Shown: piece after piece, positions 63,630 to 64,000 of the stretch
Position numbering within the stretch: the stretch's first letter is position 1
Layout: the number at the start of each line of letters is the position of its first letter
Origin: Sulfitobacter sp. JL08
Lineage (GTDB): Bacteria > Pseudomonadota > Alphaproteobacteria > Rhodobacterales > Rhodobacteraceae
Direction of reading: 5' to 3'
Assembly (NCBI RefSeq): GCF_003352045.1
Contig: NZ_CP025815.1
Coordinates: forward strand, 2,976,001-3,040,000
DNA length: 64,000 bases
Translations under genes and position numbers: made by a program
Notes under the pieces: model-generated
Seen by the model: only the letters and a program-made list of their open reading frames with translations
Databases searched by the model: none
Told to the model about the DNA's origin: nothing

Positions 63630-63920
63630 ATTCAGTGTCCGGTTATACGATGGGGTAAATCGGGGCTCTGTCCCCTACCCGACCGGCGCTTGCGCCACTT
63701 AACCGAAAACGCATAAATTCAATCAAAGATGAGCCAAAGCCTCAAATTGCAGAACTGCTCAACTGTCTCGAATTGTTCAAAGAAGGACAGTCGGCCTCGT
63801 TCGCTCGGTTATTCAGACGCTTTAGCATCTAAAGCCATCAAAGTGTATGCTCACATCAGACGAAAGTCCGTTTCGAAGAAGCATACTTTAGGTAAATTGC
63901 TTTATATGAAAGTATCGACA
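63630..63920. other. Lower-GC intergenic region
   Basis: About 290 bases with no supported gene. Stop codons are dense in all frames and the base composition is more AT-rich than the core genome. It presumably contains the promoter of the membrane protein gene that begins at the right edge. Confidence 0.4.
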
Positions 63921-64000
63921 ATGTCGCGACATTGGAGGCGTTTGACCTTGCCAAGCCAGTTTGTTCTGGCGGGGGGCGCAGTGATGGTTGTGGCGATGAT
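63921..64000 (+). CDS. N-terminus of a membrane signalling protein (cut by window edge)
   Basis: The frame MSRHWRRLTLPSQFVLAGG continues into a hydrophobic segment (AVMVVAM) and runs off the window. An ATG at 63906 is an alternative start. A short basic leader followed by a membrane helix of this wording is typical of rhodobacterial sensor kinases or GGDEF/EAL proteins, but only 26 residues are visible. Confidence 0.5.
   Translation, partial: MSRHWRRLTLPSQFVLAGGAVMVVAM

Noticed and set aside
1-64000. CRISPR array, insertion sequence or transposase
   Set aside because: No regularly spaced repeats, cas-like proteins, DDE transposase motifs or terminal inverted repeats were recognised on reading the window.

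Overview
The window looks like the chromosome of a marine Roseobacter-group alphaproteobacterium (Rhodobacteraceae). The reasons are high-GC coding, the hom-glpX-recJ and DUF3572/pleD arrangements, a PutR/PutA pair lacking the DNA-binding domain of PutA, an alphaproteobacterial LexA box (GAAC-N7-GAAC), a carnitine catabolism operon, an orphan MttB-type methyltransferase, and a pcm-tolC gene pair followed by a PopZ-like gene. Most of the window is ordinary, densely packed core chromosome. Family assignments come from reading motifs in the translations, not from database searches.

Region by region: 0-5.4 kb carries the end of a reductive-dehalogenase-like iron-sulfur protein, a pirin, a TetR regulator, a small lipoprotein, homoserine dehydrogenase and GlpX. 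5.4-9 kb has recJ, tRNA-Glu and a two-gene H-NOX/diguanylate cyclase unit. 9-15.1 kb has a DUF4153 membrane protein, an MttB-family protein, a HAD phosphatase, DUF3572 and a PleD-type diguanylate cyclase. 15.1-17.1 kb is a sigma factor cluster with a putative membrane anti-sigma partner, a metal-sensor-like protein and an EF-hand protein. 17.3-21.3 kb has DUF983, NUDIX, an EamA exporter, and a desaturase divergent from an XRE regulator. 21.3-26 kb is a translationally coupled carnitine operon divergent from a GlxA/CdhR-like activator. 26-36 kb has an aldo-keto reductase, an SOS-controlled ImuA-like gene, YceI, an MFS transporter, metG, a sulfatase, a flavoprotein, tRNA-Leu and a TPR protein. 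35.6-46 kb has putR/putA, rhomboid, suhB, an MDR oxidoreductase, metR/metF, a thioesterase and an AbrB-type transporter. 46-57.3 kb has a DUF2235 hydrolase, an orphan CoxL-like molybdenum enzyme, a decarboxylase with an Lrp regulator, efp, cobQ, a PopZ-like acidic protein, tolC and pcm.

From 57.4 kb the character changes. A tRNA-Cys is followed by a tyrosine integrase cut off just before its catalytic tyrosine, then by a tightly overlapping minus-strand operon of small unknown genes led by a possible phage terminase small subunit (58.3-62 kb). After that come lower-GC sequence, a decayed Crp/Fnr gene and the start of a membrane protein cut by the window edge. This is a degraded integrated element and the least explained part of the window.

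Themes linking the genes: osmolyte and methylated-amine use (carnitine to glycine betaine, MttB homologue, sulfatase); possible cobamide use (MttB family, RdhA-like protein, cobQ); c-di-GMP signalling with two noncanonical inputs (an H-NOX without its haem histidine and a PleD without its phosphoacceptor aspartate); and amino-acid catabolic genes each facing an Lrp-type regulator.
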